NCBI RefSeq assembly: GCF_009741265.1 | Contig: NZ_WOWL01000001.1 | Location: forward strand, 1,302,001-1,366,000 | Source of the DNA: Pseudarthrobacter sp. GA104 | GTDB lineage: Bacteria; Actinomycetota; Actinomycetes; Actinomycetales; Micrococcaceae | Length of the DNA: 64,000 nucleotides | Direction: 5' to 3' | Shown: piece by piece, positions 46,047 through 57,748 of the stretch | Layout: each line of letters begins with the position of its first letter | Position numbering within the stretch: position 1 is the stretch's first letter | Position numbers and translations under genes: made by a program | Notes under the pieces: generated by a model | The model's input: the letters and a program-made list of their open reading frames with translations, nothing else | Database searches by the model: none | Told to the model about the DNA's origin: nothing

Positions 46047-47207
46047 CTACCTGGCGCGTTTATAGAACGGCAGGGCGACGACTTCGAACGGCTCTGCCTT
46101 ACCTCGCAGGTCGATATCCAGGGTGGTGCCAACAGCGGTGAACTCAACGTCCACGTAGGCCATGGCAATGGGGTACCCCAGGGTGGGTGAGGGCTGGCCG
46201 GAGGTGACTTCGCCTACCACTTTGCCGTCCTTGAGGACCGGATAGTGGGCCCGGCCTGCACGGCGGCCGAGTCCCTTGAGCCCGACGAGCCTTCGGCCTG
46301 TGGTGGAGCCGGCGCCGGCGTCCTTCTTCGCGGCGAGCGCCGCCTTCCCCACGAAGTCGCCTTCCTTGGACAGTGCGACGACGGGTCCCAGGCCTGCGGC
46401 GAAGGGATCGCCCTGCAGGGAGAGCTCATTCCCGTAGAGCGGCATGCCTGCCTCAAGCCGGAGTGAGTCGCGTGAGGCCAGCCCGGCGGGGGTCAGCTCC
46501 CCGTCCTCGGCAATGGCGATGAGTGCCTGCCACAGGCCGGTGGCGTCGTCGTTGGACACGAAGATCTCAAACCCGTCCTCGCCGGTGTAGCCGGTGCGGG
46601 CGAGCAGCAAATCCAGTCCGGCGCCGCCCACCAGGAACGGAACCTCGACGGCGGCATAGTACTTCAGTTCCGTCACCTGGCTGTGCCGGGCTGCGGGGAC
46701 CAGCCGGAGCAGCAGTTCCTGCGCCGCGGGGCCTTGGACGGCGATCAGTGACGTCACGGCGGAGGCGTCATTCACCTCCACATCGAACCTGGCAGCCCGC
46801 TTGGAAAGCTCAGCAGCCACCACTGCGGCGTTGCCGGCGTTGGGGACCACCAGGAAGCGGTCGGTACTGCCTTCTGCGCTGCCGGCGGTTGCGGGACGGC
46901 GGTACGTGATGAGGTCGTCGATGATGCCGCCGTCCTCATTGCAGATCAGAGAGTACTTGGCCTTGCCCACCGGCATGGCGGAGATCTTTCCCACCAGCGC
47001 GTAGTCCAGGAAGGCGGCCGCGTCCCGCCCGGTCACCCAGACTTCGCCCATGTGCGAGAGGTCGAACAGGCCGGCGCTATTCCGGACGGCGTGGTGTTCG
47101 GCGAGCTCGGAGCTGTACTTGAGCGGCATCTGCCAGCCGCCGAAGTCGGTGAAGGATGCCCCCAGCTTCTTGTGCTCGTCGTACAGGGCAGTGTGCTTCT
47201 CAGCCAT
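46047..47207 (-). CDS. gcvT: Glycine cleavage system T protein (aminomethyltransferase)
   Basis: This 386-residue enzyme transfers the methylene group from aminomethyl-lipoyl-GcvH to tetrahydrofolate and frees ammonia. Conserved folate-binding segments include [20 protein letters not shown] near residue 45, [19 protein letters not shown] and [14 protein letters not shown]. The C-terminus has [24 protein letters not shown] at 47207 is 11 bases after the gcvP stop, so they are one operon. No gcvH lies between or just after them. Confidence 0.97.
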   Translation of the reverse strand: MAEKHTALYDEHKKLGASFTDFGGWQMPLKYSSELAEHHAVRNSAGLFDLSHMGEVWVTGRDAAAFLDYALVGKISAMPVGKAKYSLICNEDGGIIDDLITYRRPATAGSAEGSTDRFLVVPNAGNAAVVAAELSKRAARFDVEVNDASAVTSLIAVQGPAAQELLLRLVPAARHSQVTELKYYAAVEVPFLVGGAGLDLLLARTGYTGEDGFEIFVSNDDATGLWQALIAIAEDGELTPAGLASRDSLRLEAGMPLYGNELSLQGDPFAAGLGPVVALSKEGDFVGKAALAAKKDAGAGSTTGRRLVGLKGLGRRAGRAHYPVLKDGKVVGEVTSGQPSPTLGYPIAMAYVDVEFTAVGTTLDIDLRGKAEPFEVVALPFYKRAR

Positions 47208-47218
47208 GGAGCGTGTCC

Positions 47219-50116
<2,898 letters not shown>

Positions 50117-50164
50117 GAGGAACTCCATAACTAAGGCGGCGCAGGATACGCCACATCGATTCGG

Positions 50165-50402
50165 GTCCTCCCCGCTCTGTATCTGTACCTGAGAGTTTCC
50201 GCGTTGCCTGAACACGCGGGCACCGCTTGCACCGTCGGTGAGCACGTCAGTCAAGGGATCCGGGGAGCGGACCTCAAAGCGGACGGCGTGCTGCTTTCCA
50301 GAGGTGCCTCGCCGCGGCGGTACATGGGCCTGTGAGATTCCTGGGGAGGTATTGCTCCTACGGCGCCTGCTTGTACCTTCTGGCAGAACTCTCCCGCCGC
50401 AG
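50165..50402 (-). promoter_or_regulatory. Tandem glycine riboswitch upstream of gcvP
   Basis: Read on the minus strand, aptamer 1 has GCGGGAGAG, CGCCGTAGGAGCAA, CCCAGGAATCTCACAGGC and ACCTCTGGAAAGC. Aptamer 2 has CACCGACGGTGCAAGC and AAACTCTCAGGTACAGATAC followed by GAGCGGGGAGGACC. These are the conserved blocks of the two glycine-binding domains. The pair turns gcvP-gcvT on when glycine is abundant. It fills most of the 382-base gap. Confidence 0.95.
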
Positions 50403-50498
50403 ATCAAAGGCTATTCATTTGGGTTGTCTTTGGCGCACGGGTAACGGCCCGCACACAGCACAATTCTCCTATGCCGCGGGCCCGGGGGCAAATGTCAG

Positions 50499-51038
50499 CT
50501 AGCCCCGTAGCCGCTCCACGGCTGACAGGAGTTCCGCCACGTCCGCCTGCCTGCTCCCCGCCTTCCCGGACGGCCCGCTTTCCCACATGGCGTTGAAGTA
50601 CAGCCCGTCCCCCATGTACAGCACTGCCTTTGCCATGGGCGTGCCCACGTCCTGCCCGATAAGCTCCAGCCATTGCTGCTGGATGGCGGCGAAGCGGCGG
50701 CGGGCTTCCTCGTGGGCCACCTCCGCCAGCCGCGTCACGGCCACAAAGGAGCGGTCCATCGGAGTATCGGACCACAGCGACGACTTGATGAAGTATGCCG
50801 CCGCCCCCTCCGGTGCGGAGGCCATGGCGGCGAGGTCCTCCCCTGCCAGGCGGTCCAGCCGTTCAAGGGTGGCGGCGATCAGCGCTTCCTTGTTGGGGAA
50901 GTGGTACAGGAGGCCCCCCTTGGAGACGCCCGCGCGCTTGGCCACCGCGTCCAGGGTGGCAGCCCGCTCCCCCACGTCGATCAGGAGTTCTTCGAAGGCA
51001 TCCAGGACGGCATCTCGCGCAACGGGTTTTCTGGCCAT
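50499..51038 (-). CDS. TetR-family transcriptional repressor
   Basis: This 179-residue protein has a classical N-terminal TetR helix-turn-helix (ATLDAVAKRAGVSKGGLLYHFPNKEALIAATL) and a ligand-binding C-terminal helical domain. It is divergent from the MFS gene, and a perfect 30-base palindrome between them is almost surely its operator, so it should repress both genes until a ligand, perhaps an exported drug, binds. The start is ATG at 51038 (MARKPV); ATG codons just upstream also exist. Confidence 0.93.
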   Translation of the reverse strand: MARKPVARDAVLDAFEELLIDVGERAATLDAVAKRAGVSKGGLLYHFPNKEALIAATLERLDRLAGEDLAAMASAPEGAAAYFIKSSLWSDTPMDRSFVAVTRLAEVAHEEARRRFAAIQQQWLELIGQDVGTPMAKAVLYMGDGLYFNAMWESGPSGKAGSRQADVAELLSAVERLRG

Positions 51039-51071
51039 GGTTCCCATCATGCATGGTCACGAAGCTGTTTC

Positions 51072-51101
51072 TTAACTATACCGTCCAGACGGTATAGTTA
51101 A
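51072..51101. promoter_or_regulatory. TetR operator with overlapping divergent promoters
   Basis: A perfect palindrome has 14-base arms (51072-51085 and 51088-51101) around a CA centre. Each arm contains TATAGT: on the plus strand at 51093-51098, six bases before the MFS ATG, and on the minus strand at 51075-51080 toward the TetR gene. Repressor bound here would cover both -10 elements. The MFS mRNA is predicted to be leaderless. Confidence 0.88.
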
Positions 51102-51104
51102 AGC

Positions 51105-52688
51105 ATGATCATGCCCGCCGCCTCCCAACAGAGCACCATCCGCCCGGCTCCAACCGCATTGCCCGCGCCAGGCCTGCCCGGGGGCAGCTGGCGCGACTGG
51201 CTGGCGCTGGGCCTGCTGATGTTCCCGGTCCTGCTGGTAGCCGTGGACAACACAGCCCTGACCTTCGCCCTGCCTGCCATTGCCGCCGCCCTCCGCACCT
51301 CGGGAGTAGAACTGCTGTGGATTGTGGACGCCTACCCGCTGGTGCTGGCCGGGCTGCTGGTTGCCATGGGAAGCCTGGGCGACAGGATCGGCCGGCGCCG
51401 CCTGCTGGTCATCGGCAGCATCGGCTTTGCCGCAGTCTCGGCAGCAACCGCTTTTGCCCCCAGCGCCGGATGGCTCATCGCAGGCAGGGCTTTCCTTGGC
51501 TTCTTCGGCGCCATGCTGATGCCCGCCACGCTGTCCCTGATCCGCAACATCTTCCCGGACCCCAACCGGCGGAGGTTGGCCATCGCCATCTGGGCCGCCG
51601 GATTCTCGGGCGGCGCCGCACTGGGGCCCATCCTTGGCGGGTGGCTGGTGGAACAGTTCTGGTGGGGAGCCGTACTCCTGGTGGCAGTGCCCATCATGCT
51701 GCCGCTCCTGGCCCTGGGCCCGGCCTTCATCCCGGAGTCCAGGGACCCGTCACCGGGGAAGGTGGACGTGCCCAGCATCCTGCTCTCCCTGTTCACCATG
51801 GTTCCCATGGTTTACGGGATCAAGGACCTGGCCACCGAAGGCCCGGGTGCCACAGCCCTCGGAACCATGGCGCTCGGCCTGGCAATGGGCGCGGCCTTCG
51901 TACGCAGGCAGCAGCGGCTGCACAGTCCGCTGCTGGACCTGTCCCTGTTCCGGAACAGGGTGTTCAGCATGGCCATCACTGCCAATATCCTGGCCCTGTT
52001 TTCATTCAACGGCTTTATCCTCTTCCTCGCCCAGCACCTCCAGCTCATTGAAGGCATGTCCCCCTCGGCTGCCGGAATGGCCATGGTCCCGGCACTGGTG
52101 GCCACCATGGTGTCGGGCCTTGCCGTGGTGCCGGCGGTGAGGAAAGTACGGCCGGGCTTCATGGTGGCGGCAGGACTCGCCATGAGCGCCGCCGGCTACA
52201 GCATGGTGGCTTTCGGAAGCACCGGGGGCGGGCCCGCGCTGCTACTCGGCGCGCTGCTGGTCCTTGCACTGGGCGTGGGGACGGCAGAGACCATCTCCAA
52301 CGATCTCATCCTGGGAAGCGTGCCGCCGGAAAAGTCCGGGGCGGCGGCAGCGATTTCCGAGACGGGGTACGAAATTGGCGCCGTTTTGGGAACCGCCGTG
52401 CTGGGTTCCATCCTCACGGCTTCCTACCAGCACAACCTGCGGCTTCCGGCCGGCCTGGCAGATACCGCCCCCGCCCAAAGCACCGCGCACGCCCGAGAGA
52501 CCCTCGCTGGAGCCATGGAACTGGCGGCCGGCCTGCCGGGCCCCATGGCCAGCACCCTCCGGCAGGCCGCCGGCTCGGCCTTCGAGTCAGGGGTGCACGT
52601 CACCGCAGCGATTGGGCTGGTACTGATGGCGACGGCGGCAGTCCTCGCCGCCGTCGTACTCCGGAAGGTGCCCAAGGCAGCCAGCTGA
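51105..52688 (+). CDS. DHA2-family MFS efflux transporter
   Basis: This 527-residue transporter has 14 predicted helices and DHA2 motifs: FPVLLVAVDNTALTFALP in helix 1 (motif D1), GSLGDRIGRRRLLVIG (motif A), and GAALGPILGGWLVEQ (motif C of antiporters). It is closest in layout to SmvA/QacA drug-proton antiporters. ATG at 51105 lies six bases after a TATAGT and has no ribosome site. Control by the divergent TetR protein is strongly supported. Confidence 0.93.
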   Translation: MIMPAASQQSTIRPAPTALPAPGLPGGSWRDWLALGLLMFPVLLVAVDNTALTFALPAIAAALRTSGVELLWIVDAYPLVLAGLLVAMGSLGDRIGRRRLLVIGSIGFAAVSAATAFAPSAGWLIAGRAFLGFFGAMLMPATLSLIRNIFPDPNRRRLAIAIWAAGFSGGAALGPILGGWLVEQFWWGAVLLVAVPIMLPLLALGPAFIPESRDPSPGKVDVPSILLSLFTMVPMVYGIKDLATEGPGATALGTMALGLAMGAAFVRRQQRLHSPLLDLSLFRNRVFSMAITANILALFSFNGFILFLAQHLQLIEGMSPSAAGMAMVPALVATMVSGLAVVPAVRKVRPGFMVAAGLAMSAAGYSMVAFGSTGGGPALLLGALLVLALGVGTAETISNDLILGSVPPEKSGAAAAISETGYEIGAVLGTAVLGSILTASYQHNLRLPAGLADTAPAQSTAHARETLAGAMELAAGLPGPMASTLRQAAGSAFESGVHVTAAIGLVLMATAAVLAAVVLRKVPKAAS

Positions 52689-52723
52689 AGGCCGCAAGGC
52701 GCGCCCCCGCCGGTGACAGCAAA

Positions 52724-52762
52724 GCGCCCGCAGCCGGAGCGTGTGGCTCCGGCCGCGGGCGC
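52724..52762. terminator. Terminator between the MFS and Dps genes
   Basis: A GC-rich 17-bp stem with one mismatch (52724-52740 with 52746-52762) and a five-base loop serves the two convergent genes. Confidence 0.8.
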
Positions 52763-52790
52763 CAGGCAGGCCGCTTCGTCGCGGGTGCTG

Positions 52791-53270
52791 CTACTTGGAG
52801 TCCGGCGCCGTAACGCTCGCGGTGGGCTTCATGGTTTCAGCATTGACCATCCAGGCGAACTGCTCCAGCTTGGCGATGAACTCGTGCAGCAGGTCCGCGG
52901 TGGTGGGATCCTCTTCATCCACCTCATCGTGAACCTTGCGCATGGTGCCAACGGCAGCCTCAAGGGCAGCCACGATCCGCTCGATCGCATCCTTGGTGCT
53001 GATCAGGCCGTCAGGGAACTGGGCCAGGCTGGTGGACCCGGCCACGGTGGAGCTGCGGCCGTCAGGCAGGGCGTGGAGGGCCCGCATCCGCTCGGCGGTG
53101 TCGTCGGCGAACTGGCGGGCAGCGTCAACGATCTCATCCAGCTGCAGGTGGAGGTCGCGGAAGTTGGTTCCCACAATGTTCCAGTGTGCCTGCTTGCCCT
53201 GGATATGCAGTTCAATCAGGTCGGCGAGCACGGCCTGCAGGTTGTTGGTCAGTGTCGGTGAAGCTTTCAT
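52791..53270 (-). CDS. dps: Dps family DNA-binding/ferritin-like protein
   Basis: This 159-residue protein forms a dodecameric mini-ferritin that oxidises iron with hydrogen peroxide and protects DNA. Ferroxidase residues are in KQAHWNIVGTNFRDLHLQLDE (His and acidic side chains at the subunit interface) and FADDTAERMRAL. The C-terminal SVTAPDSK tail is short. A very strong ribosome site (AGGAGG) precedes ATG at 53270. It faces the APC permease gene across 221 bases. Confidence 0.95.
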   Translation of the reverse strand: MKASPTLTNNLQAVLADLIELHIQGKQAHWNIVGTNFRDLHLQLDEIVDAARQFADDTAERMRALHALPDGRSSTVAGSTSLAQFPDGLISTKDAIERIVAALEAAVGTMRKVHDEVDEEDPTTADLLHEFIAKLEQFAWMVNAETMKPTASVTAPDSK

Positions 53271-53350
53271 GCATCCTCCTCAATTGGTCCAGTAAGCCCG
53301 ACGCTACCAGCACCAGCGGGCACGGCCGAGGGCTCGCGGGGAATTTCTCA

Positions 53351-53457
53351 GTGAGCTTACTAAATCGCTCACAACCGAGACAAAAGAACGCCGTTCATTA
53401 TTTTCCTTGCTTCCTGAGGCGCTCCCCTCCATACTAAATGAACGCCATTCATATAGT
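53351..53457 (+). promoter_or_regulatory. Operator-like repeats and promoter of the APC permease
   Basis: The word GAACGCCRTTCAT occurs twice, at 53386-53398 and 53440-53452 (ATGAACGCCATTCAT at 53438-53452 is a palindrome). The second copy directly precedes a -10-like TATAGT at 53452-53457. A further inverted repeat GTGAGC-N10-GCTCAC spans 53351-53372. The paired sites suggest a TetR- or GntR-type repressor not encoded nearby. Confidence 0.55.
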
Positions 53458-53491
53458 GAGCGTCGTCTCAACTTCTCCAGAAAGTGGTGCC

Positions 53492-55048
53492 ATGACCGAG
53501 ACCATCCGCACCAGCACATCCGCCTACGGCTCCGGGAGGCCCTCACCGGCAGCCGCCGGCACGAGCCCCAAAGGACTGAAGGGCGGGCAGCTGGGACTCC
53601 TCGCCGTCGTCGTCCTGGGCATTTCCACCATCGCCCCCGCCTATACCTTGACCAGCGCCCTTGGCCCCACGGTCAACGAAGCCGGGCTCCAGCTGCCCGT
53701 CATCTTCCTGATCGGTTTCATCCCCATGATCCTGGTCTCCCTTGCCTACCGGGAACTCAACGCCGATTCCCCGGACAGCGGCACCACCTTCACTTGGGTC
53801 ACCAAGGCCTTCGGCCCGTGGGTTGGCTGGATGGGCGGGTGGGGCCTGCTGGCGGCCAACATCATTGTGCTCTCCAACCTCGCGGGAGTCGCCCTCGACT
53901 TCTTTTACCTTTTCCTTTCCCAGCTGACGGGCTCGCCGGAGCTCGCCGACCTGGCGGCAAATAAGGCACTCAACGTGCTGACCTGCTTTGTGTTTGTGGC
54001 CCTGGCCGTCTGGGTCAGCTACCGCGGCCTGCACACCACCAAGCTGGTCCAGTACAGCCTGGTGGGATTCCAGCTGCTTGTCCTGGGCCTCTTTGTAGGC
54101 ATGGCCTTCGCCAACTGGTCCGCCTCTGAAACTGCCATCCCGTTCAGCTGGGAGTGGTTCGACGTCACCAGGATCGAGACCTTCGGGCAGATCGCCGCAG
54201 GCATCTCACTGTCCATCTTTGTCTACTGGGGCTGGGACGTCTGCCTGACCGTCAATGAGGAAACCTCCAACGGCAAGAGGACGGCAGGACTGGCCGGAAC
54301 CCTGACCGCCGTGATCGTCCTGGCGATCTACCTGACGGTGAGCATCGCCACCATGATGTTCGCCGGCGTAGGTGATACCGGCAACGGCCTGAACAACACC
54401 GAGATCCACGAAAACATCTTCACGGCACTGGCCTCCCCCATCATGGGTCCGTTCGCCATCCTTATGTCCATGGCAGTGCTGTCCAGCTCCGCCGCGTCCC
54501 TGCAGTCCACGTTCATGTCGCCGTCCCGCAGCCTGCTGGCCATGGGGTACTACGGCGCGCTTCCGGAGCCGTTCAGCCGGGTCAGCAGGAAGTTTGCGAC
54601 GCCGGGCTTCGCCACGGTTGCCGCCGGCATCATGTCCGCGGGCTTCTACGCCGTGATGCACGTGGTCAGCGAGAATGTCCTCAATGACACCATCCTGGCG
54701 CTCGGGCTGATGATCTGCTTCTACTACGGCCTCACTGCCCTGGCCTGCGCCTGGTACTTCCGCCACAGCCTGTTCAACAGCATGCGCCATTTCCTCCTCC
54801 GCCTGGTATGCCCGGTGCTGGGCGGCGTGGGACTGTTCGTAGTGTTCCTGCAGACCGCCGTGGACAGCTGGGCGCCGGAGTTCGGCAGCGGCTCGGAGGT
54901 GTTCGGGGTGGGCCTGGTCTTTGTCCTGGGCGTCGGCATCCTGGCGTCCGGTGCCGTCGTCATGCTCATCATGGCCAGGGTCCGCCCCGGCTTCTTCCGC
55001 GGCGAGACCCTTAAGCGGGATACCCCCGCGCTGGTGGTCCCGGAGTAA
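53492..55048 (+). CDS. APC-family amino acid or amine permease
   Basis: This 518-residue transporter has 12 to 13 predicted helices and APC family segments (STIAPAYTLTSALGPTVNEA, SLAYRELNADSPDSGTTFTW, WGWDVCLTVNEETSNGKR). The last is the loop found in amine/polyamine-type permeases. ATG at 53492 has AAAGTGG upstream; a longer frame to 53438 starts inside the operator region and is rejected. The substrate is not identifiable. It is a single-gene unit. Confidence 0.9.
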   Translation: MTETIRTSTSAYGSGRPSPAAAGTSPKGLKGGQLGLLAVVVLGISTIAPAYTLTSALGPTVNEAGLQLPVIFLIGFIPMILVSLAYRELNADSPDSGTTFTWVTKAFGPWVGWMGGWGLLAANIIVLSNLAGVALDFFYLFLSQLTGSPELADLAANKALNVLTCFVFVALAVWVSYRGLHTTKLVQYSLVGFQLLVLGLFVGMAFANWSASETAIPFSWEWFDVTRIETFGQIAAGISLSIFVYWGWDVCLTVNEETSNGKRTAGLAGTLTAVIVLAIYLTVSIATMMFAGVGDTGNGLNNTEIHENIFTALASPIMGPFAILMSMAVLSSSAASLQSTFMSPSRSLLAMGYYGALPEPFSRVSRKFATPGFATVAAGIMSAGFYAVMHVVSENVLNDTILALGLMICFYYGLTALACAWYFRHSLFNSMRHFLLRLVCPVLGGVGLFVVFLQTAVDSWAPEFGSGSEVFGVGLVFVLGVGILASGAVVMLIMARVRPGFFRGETLKRDTPALVVPE

Positions 55049-55092
55049 AGGCGCGGAGGCTTCCGGAGGCCGTCACCGCCGACGAAGGAAGA

Positions 55093-55127
55093 GGTGCCGT
55101 TCCCCTGGAAACCGGGGGAACGGCACC
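55093..55127. terminator. Terminator between the APC permease and AMIN-like genes
   Basis: A perfect 13-bp stem (55093-55105 with 55115-55127) has a nine-base loop between convergent genes. Confidence 0.8.
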
Positions 55128-55149
55128 TTCGGTGTTGATTGCCTGGCTG

Positions 55150-55698
55150 TCACCAGTAGTGCGCCACGTCAACCACCAGGCGCGACCCGGAGCCCGGCCC
55201 GTCCAGGGTGAAGACCCGGAACGGCAGGCGGGCCCGTACGCCCAGCCCGATGCTGGTGTAGCCCTCATAGCTGCCGGCAAAGACCACCTGGCGGAAGGTC
55301 TGGTAGCGGGCAACGTTTGAGAGCTCAGCCTGGTTCGGCGGGTTGTAGGTGGAGTTGTAGTCCTCGTCGTAGGCGGGCGAGTTCACCGTCACCTGCAGGC
55401 GCGCGTTCCCCCGGACGGGGATGGCAAAGCCGGACCCGTCCTGGACTATCTGTGGAACGTACCGCACGGTATAACCCGCAACGGCGCCGTTGAGGTCCAC
55501 CACCATCCTGTCGAAGCAGTAGTGCTGCCCGGTCCGGACATTGGTGACGGTGGCGGTGCTCATGCTTTGGTCGGCCTTGGCCAAAGACCCCCATACGAGC
55601 CCGCAGTAGGAGGTGGAAGCGGAGGCGGGACCCGGAACCACGATTCCCAGCCCGGCCGCCAGGAGGATGGCAGCCAGCCAGGTGTAGAACTTTTTCAT
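55150..55698 (-). CDS. Secreted AMIN-like domain protein
   Basis: This 182-residue exported protein has a signal peptide (KKFYTWLAAILLAAGLGIVVPGPASAS). Its beta-rich domain resembles the AMIN-like family: YCFDRMVVDLNGAVAGYTVRYV, an NARLQVTVNSPAYD segment and RVFTLDGPGSGSRLVVDVAH. AMIN-type domains bind cell-envelope polymers. Two cysteines (Cys at about 33 and 57) may form a disulfide. ATG at 55698 gives a normal signal peptide; upstream starts are possible. Confidence 0.82.
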   Translation of the reverse strand: MKKFYTWLAAILLAAGLGIVVPGPASASTSYCGLVWGSLAKADQSMSTATVTNVRTGQHYCFDRMVVDLNGAVAGYTVRYVPQIVQDGSGFAIPVRGNARLQVTVNSPAYDEDYNSTYNPPNQAELSNVARYQTFRQVVFAGSYEGYTSIGLGVRARLPFRVFTLDGPGSGSRLVVDVAHYW

Positions 55699-55943
55699 TT
55701 TGGAGCCACCCATGTGTGGAGCGAATGGATAGCTCAAGAGTAGGAGCGTTTACGGCGCGAAACGAGGTTTGTTGCCGCTTCGCCACGCAACCGTTAACCC
55801 GCGGCGCCCTTCATCACGCCCCTGTATAGCGAGAGCCGAAACATGGCTTCCCGCCGGCCCGTTTGGAACCCGTTCCGTGTTCTTTCGGCATTGTTCCGGC
55901 ACCTTGCCGTTACCGGGATAACGACGGCGGCAGGAGACAAGAA

Positions 55944-55974
55944 GCGCCGGTCACCCGAAGGGGGTGGCCGGCGC
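55944..55974. terminator. Terminator after the DUF4193 gene
   Basis: A 13-bp stem with one G-U pair (55944-55956 with 55962-55974) and a short loop, followed on the minus strand by TTCTTGTC. Confidence 0.75.
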
Positions 55975-55994
55975 CGGGCAATCCGGAAGAAGGG

Positions 55995-56297
55995 TCAGCC
56001 TTCGCAGTCGCGGCAGTACTTCAGGCCGTCTTTTTCCCGGGCAACCTGCGAGCGGTGGCGGACCAGGAAGCACGACGAGCAGGTGAACTCATCGGACTGC
56101 TCGGGAACAACAATGACCGTCAGTTCCTCGTTGGAAAGATCCGCACCCGGCAGGTCAATGCCCTCGGCAGTGTCGTTCTCGTCGACATCGATAACCGCTG
56201 TCTGCGCGTTGCCGCTCCGCGACGCCTGGAGGGCCTCAAGAGAGTCGGCGGGCGACTCTTCTTCCTGCTTGCGTGGAGCATCGTAATCGGTAGCCAT
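55995..56297 (-). CDS. DUF4193 family protein
   Basis: This 100-residue acidic protein has the DUF4193 layout: MATDYDAPRKQEEES at the start, an acidic middle, and a C-terminal zinc-ribbon-like FTCSSCFLVRHRSQVA with YCRDCEG. Such proteins are widespread in actinobacteria and of unknown function. The ATG at 56297 is the conserved start rather than the upstream frame to 56330. Confidence 0.92.
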   Translation of the reverse strand: MATDYDAPRKQEEESPADSLEALQASRSGNAQTAVIDVDENDTAEGIDLPGADLSNEELTVIVVPEQSDEFTCSSCFLVRHRSQVAREKDGLKYCRDCEG

Positions 56298-56388
56298 AGC
56301 CTGTTCACTTTCGTTGCTGCGCAGCGCCATTCAGGCACCTCAGTGCAGCAGTTTAGGGCATTATCGCCCTACTGGCGCAATAGTGTGG

Positions 56389-56592
56389 CTAAGCAGACAT
56401 TCCGCCGCTTCCACCCGCTGTTCCTGCATGCTCGGACCGGGCCTGGTCGGCGCCCAGGGACACTCCACTCAAGGCCGGAAGCCAGCCCCACCGGCTGGCG
56501 TCGGCCATGGCGCCGGCGGCATTGGACTCGGATTCGTAGGTGAACGTATCCAGCAGCCAGTCGCGGAGCCGGATGAGCAGGGTGTCCGTCAT
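56389..56592 (-). CDS. Possible small hypothetical protein
   Basis: This frame encodes 67 residues with a plausible amphipathic start (MTDTLLIRLRDWLLDTFTYE) and a low-complexity Gly/Ser/Ala tail. No family is recognised, and overlapping frames exist on both strands. It has no strong ribosome site. It is the only reasonable candidate in the gap between DUF4193 and the LacI gene. Confidence 0.35.
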   Translation of the reverse strand: MTDTLLIRLRDWLLDTFTYESESNAAGAMADASRWGWLPALSGVSLGADQARSEHAGTAGGSGGMSA

Positions 56593-56686
56593 GCAATGAA
56601 ACCTACGCAGCGATTGTTGTGGCCACGTTTCGCGGCGGTCTCCCCCGGATTAAATCAGCTGCCGGCCCGGTCTCCGGGCGGACTTT

Positions 56687-57700
56687 TCAGGCGGGCGGCG
56701 CCGTGCTGCTGCGCAGGACGAGTTCCGGCTCCACCACGAGTGTCCGGGGTCCTTCCGTGCCGTCGAACGCCGTGAACATCATCTGCATGCACCGCCGGCC
56801 CAGTTCCTCGAAGTCCTGCCGGACCACCGTCAGCGGCGGACTGAAGTAGCCGGCCTCGGGCTGGTCGTCGAAGCCCACCACGGACACGTCCTGCGGCACC
56901 TTGATGCCGGCCTCGGTCAGTGCGCGCAGGACTCCCAAGGCCATCTGGTCGTTGCCCACGAAGAGGGCAGTTGCCCGGCGGGTCGCCGCGATCCGCCGGC
57001 CGATTTCGTAGCCGCTGCCGGCGCTCCAGTCACCTTCGATGATCAGGTCCGTATCGAGTCCGGCAGAGGCAAGGGTGGACCGCCAGCCGTCGGCGCGCGC
57101 CACGGCATCGATCCAGTCCTGCGGCCCCGCGACGTGCCCGATCCGGACGTGCCCCTGCCCGATAAGGTGCCGCACGGCCAGTTCAGCCCCGCGGCGCTGG
57201 TCCACCCTGACGCCGCCAACCGTGTCGTTCCCATCGGGTCCCACGGCCACCACCGGCACTCCGATGGGAAGTTCCGCCAGCGCCGCCAGCGTCTCAAGGT
57301 GCGGAACGATCACCACGATGCCGTCCACCGACTGGTCCAGGAAGTGCCTGACGGCGTCAAGGATCGCGTCGCGGCTGACCTCCCGCAACGCGGCGACGCT
57401 GACGAAATATCCCGCGTCCCTTGCAGCGCGTTCCACGCCCAGCAATGTATTGGCAGGACCGTACTGGGAGAGCTCGCTGCCCAGGACCCCGATGGTCTGC
57501 GAGCGCCGGGTGACCAGGCTCCGGGCTGCGGTGTTGCGGCGGTAGCCAAGCCGGGCTATCACCGCTTCCACTCTTTCCCGCGTCCCCGCGCTCACGTTGG
57601 GGTGGTTGTTGACCACCCGTGACACGGTCTGGTGCGAGACCCCGGCCAGCTCCGCCACGTCCTCAAGCCTCGGCAGCCGGCGAGGCTTGCCGCGCGTCAC
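56687..57700 (-). CDS. LacI-family regulator of the arabinose locus (AraR-like)
   Basis: This 337-residue protein has an N-terminal LacI helix-turn-helix (RLEDVAELAGVSHQTVSRVV, hinge NTAARSLVTRRSQTIG) and a periplasmic-binding-like ligand domain (ELAVRHLIGQGHVRIGHVAG). It follows araA by 48 bases, so it is the last gene of the araB-araD-araA unit. It is the likely binder of the two TGTGAACGCTAACA operators in the divergent promoter region. The start is GTG at 57700. Confidence 0.92.
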   Translation of the reverse strand: MTRGKPRRLPRLEDVAELAGVSHQTVSRVVNNHPNVSAGTRERVEAVIARLGYRRNTAARSLVTRRSQTIGVLGSELSQYGPANTLLGVERAARDAGYFVSVAALREVSRDAILDAVRHFLDQSVDGIVVIVPHLETLAALAELPIGVPVVAVGPDGNDTVGGVRVDQRRGAELAVRHLIGQGHVRIGHVAGPQDWIDAVARADGWRSTLASAGLDTDLIIEGDWSAGSGYEIGRRIAATRRATALFVGNDQMALGVLRALTEAGIKVPQDVSVVGFDDQPEAGYFSPPLTVVRQDFEELGRRCMQMMFTAFDGTEGPRTLVVEPELVLRSSTAPPA

Positions 57701-57748
57701 GGCGTTCTAGTCCGTGGCAGGGGCCGGGAGCTCAGCCGTGCCACGGGA

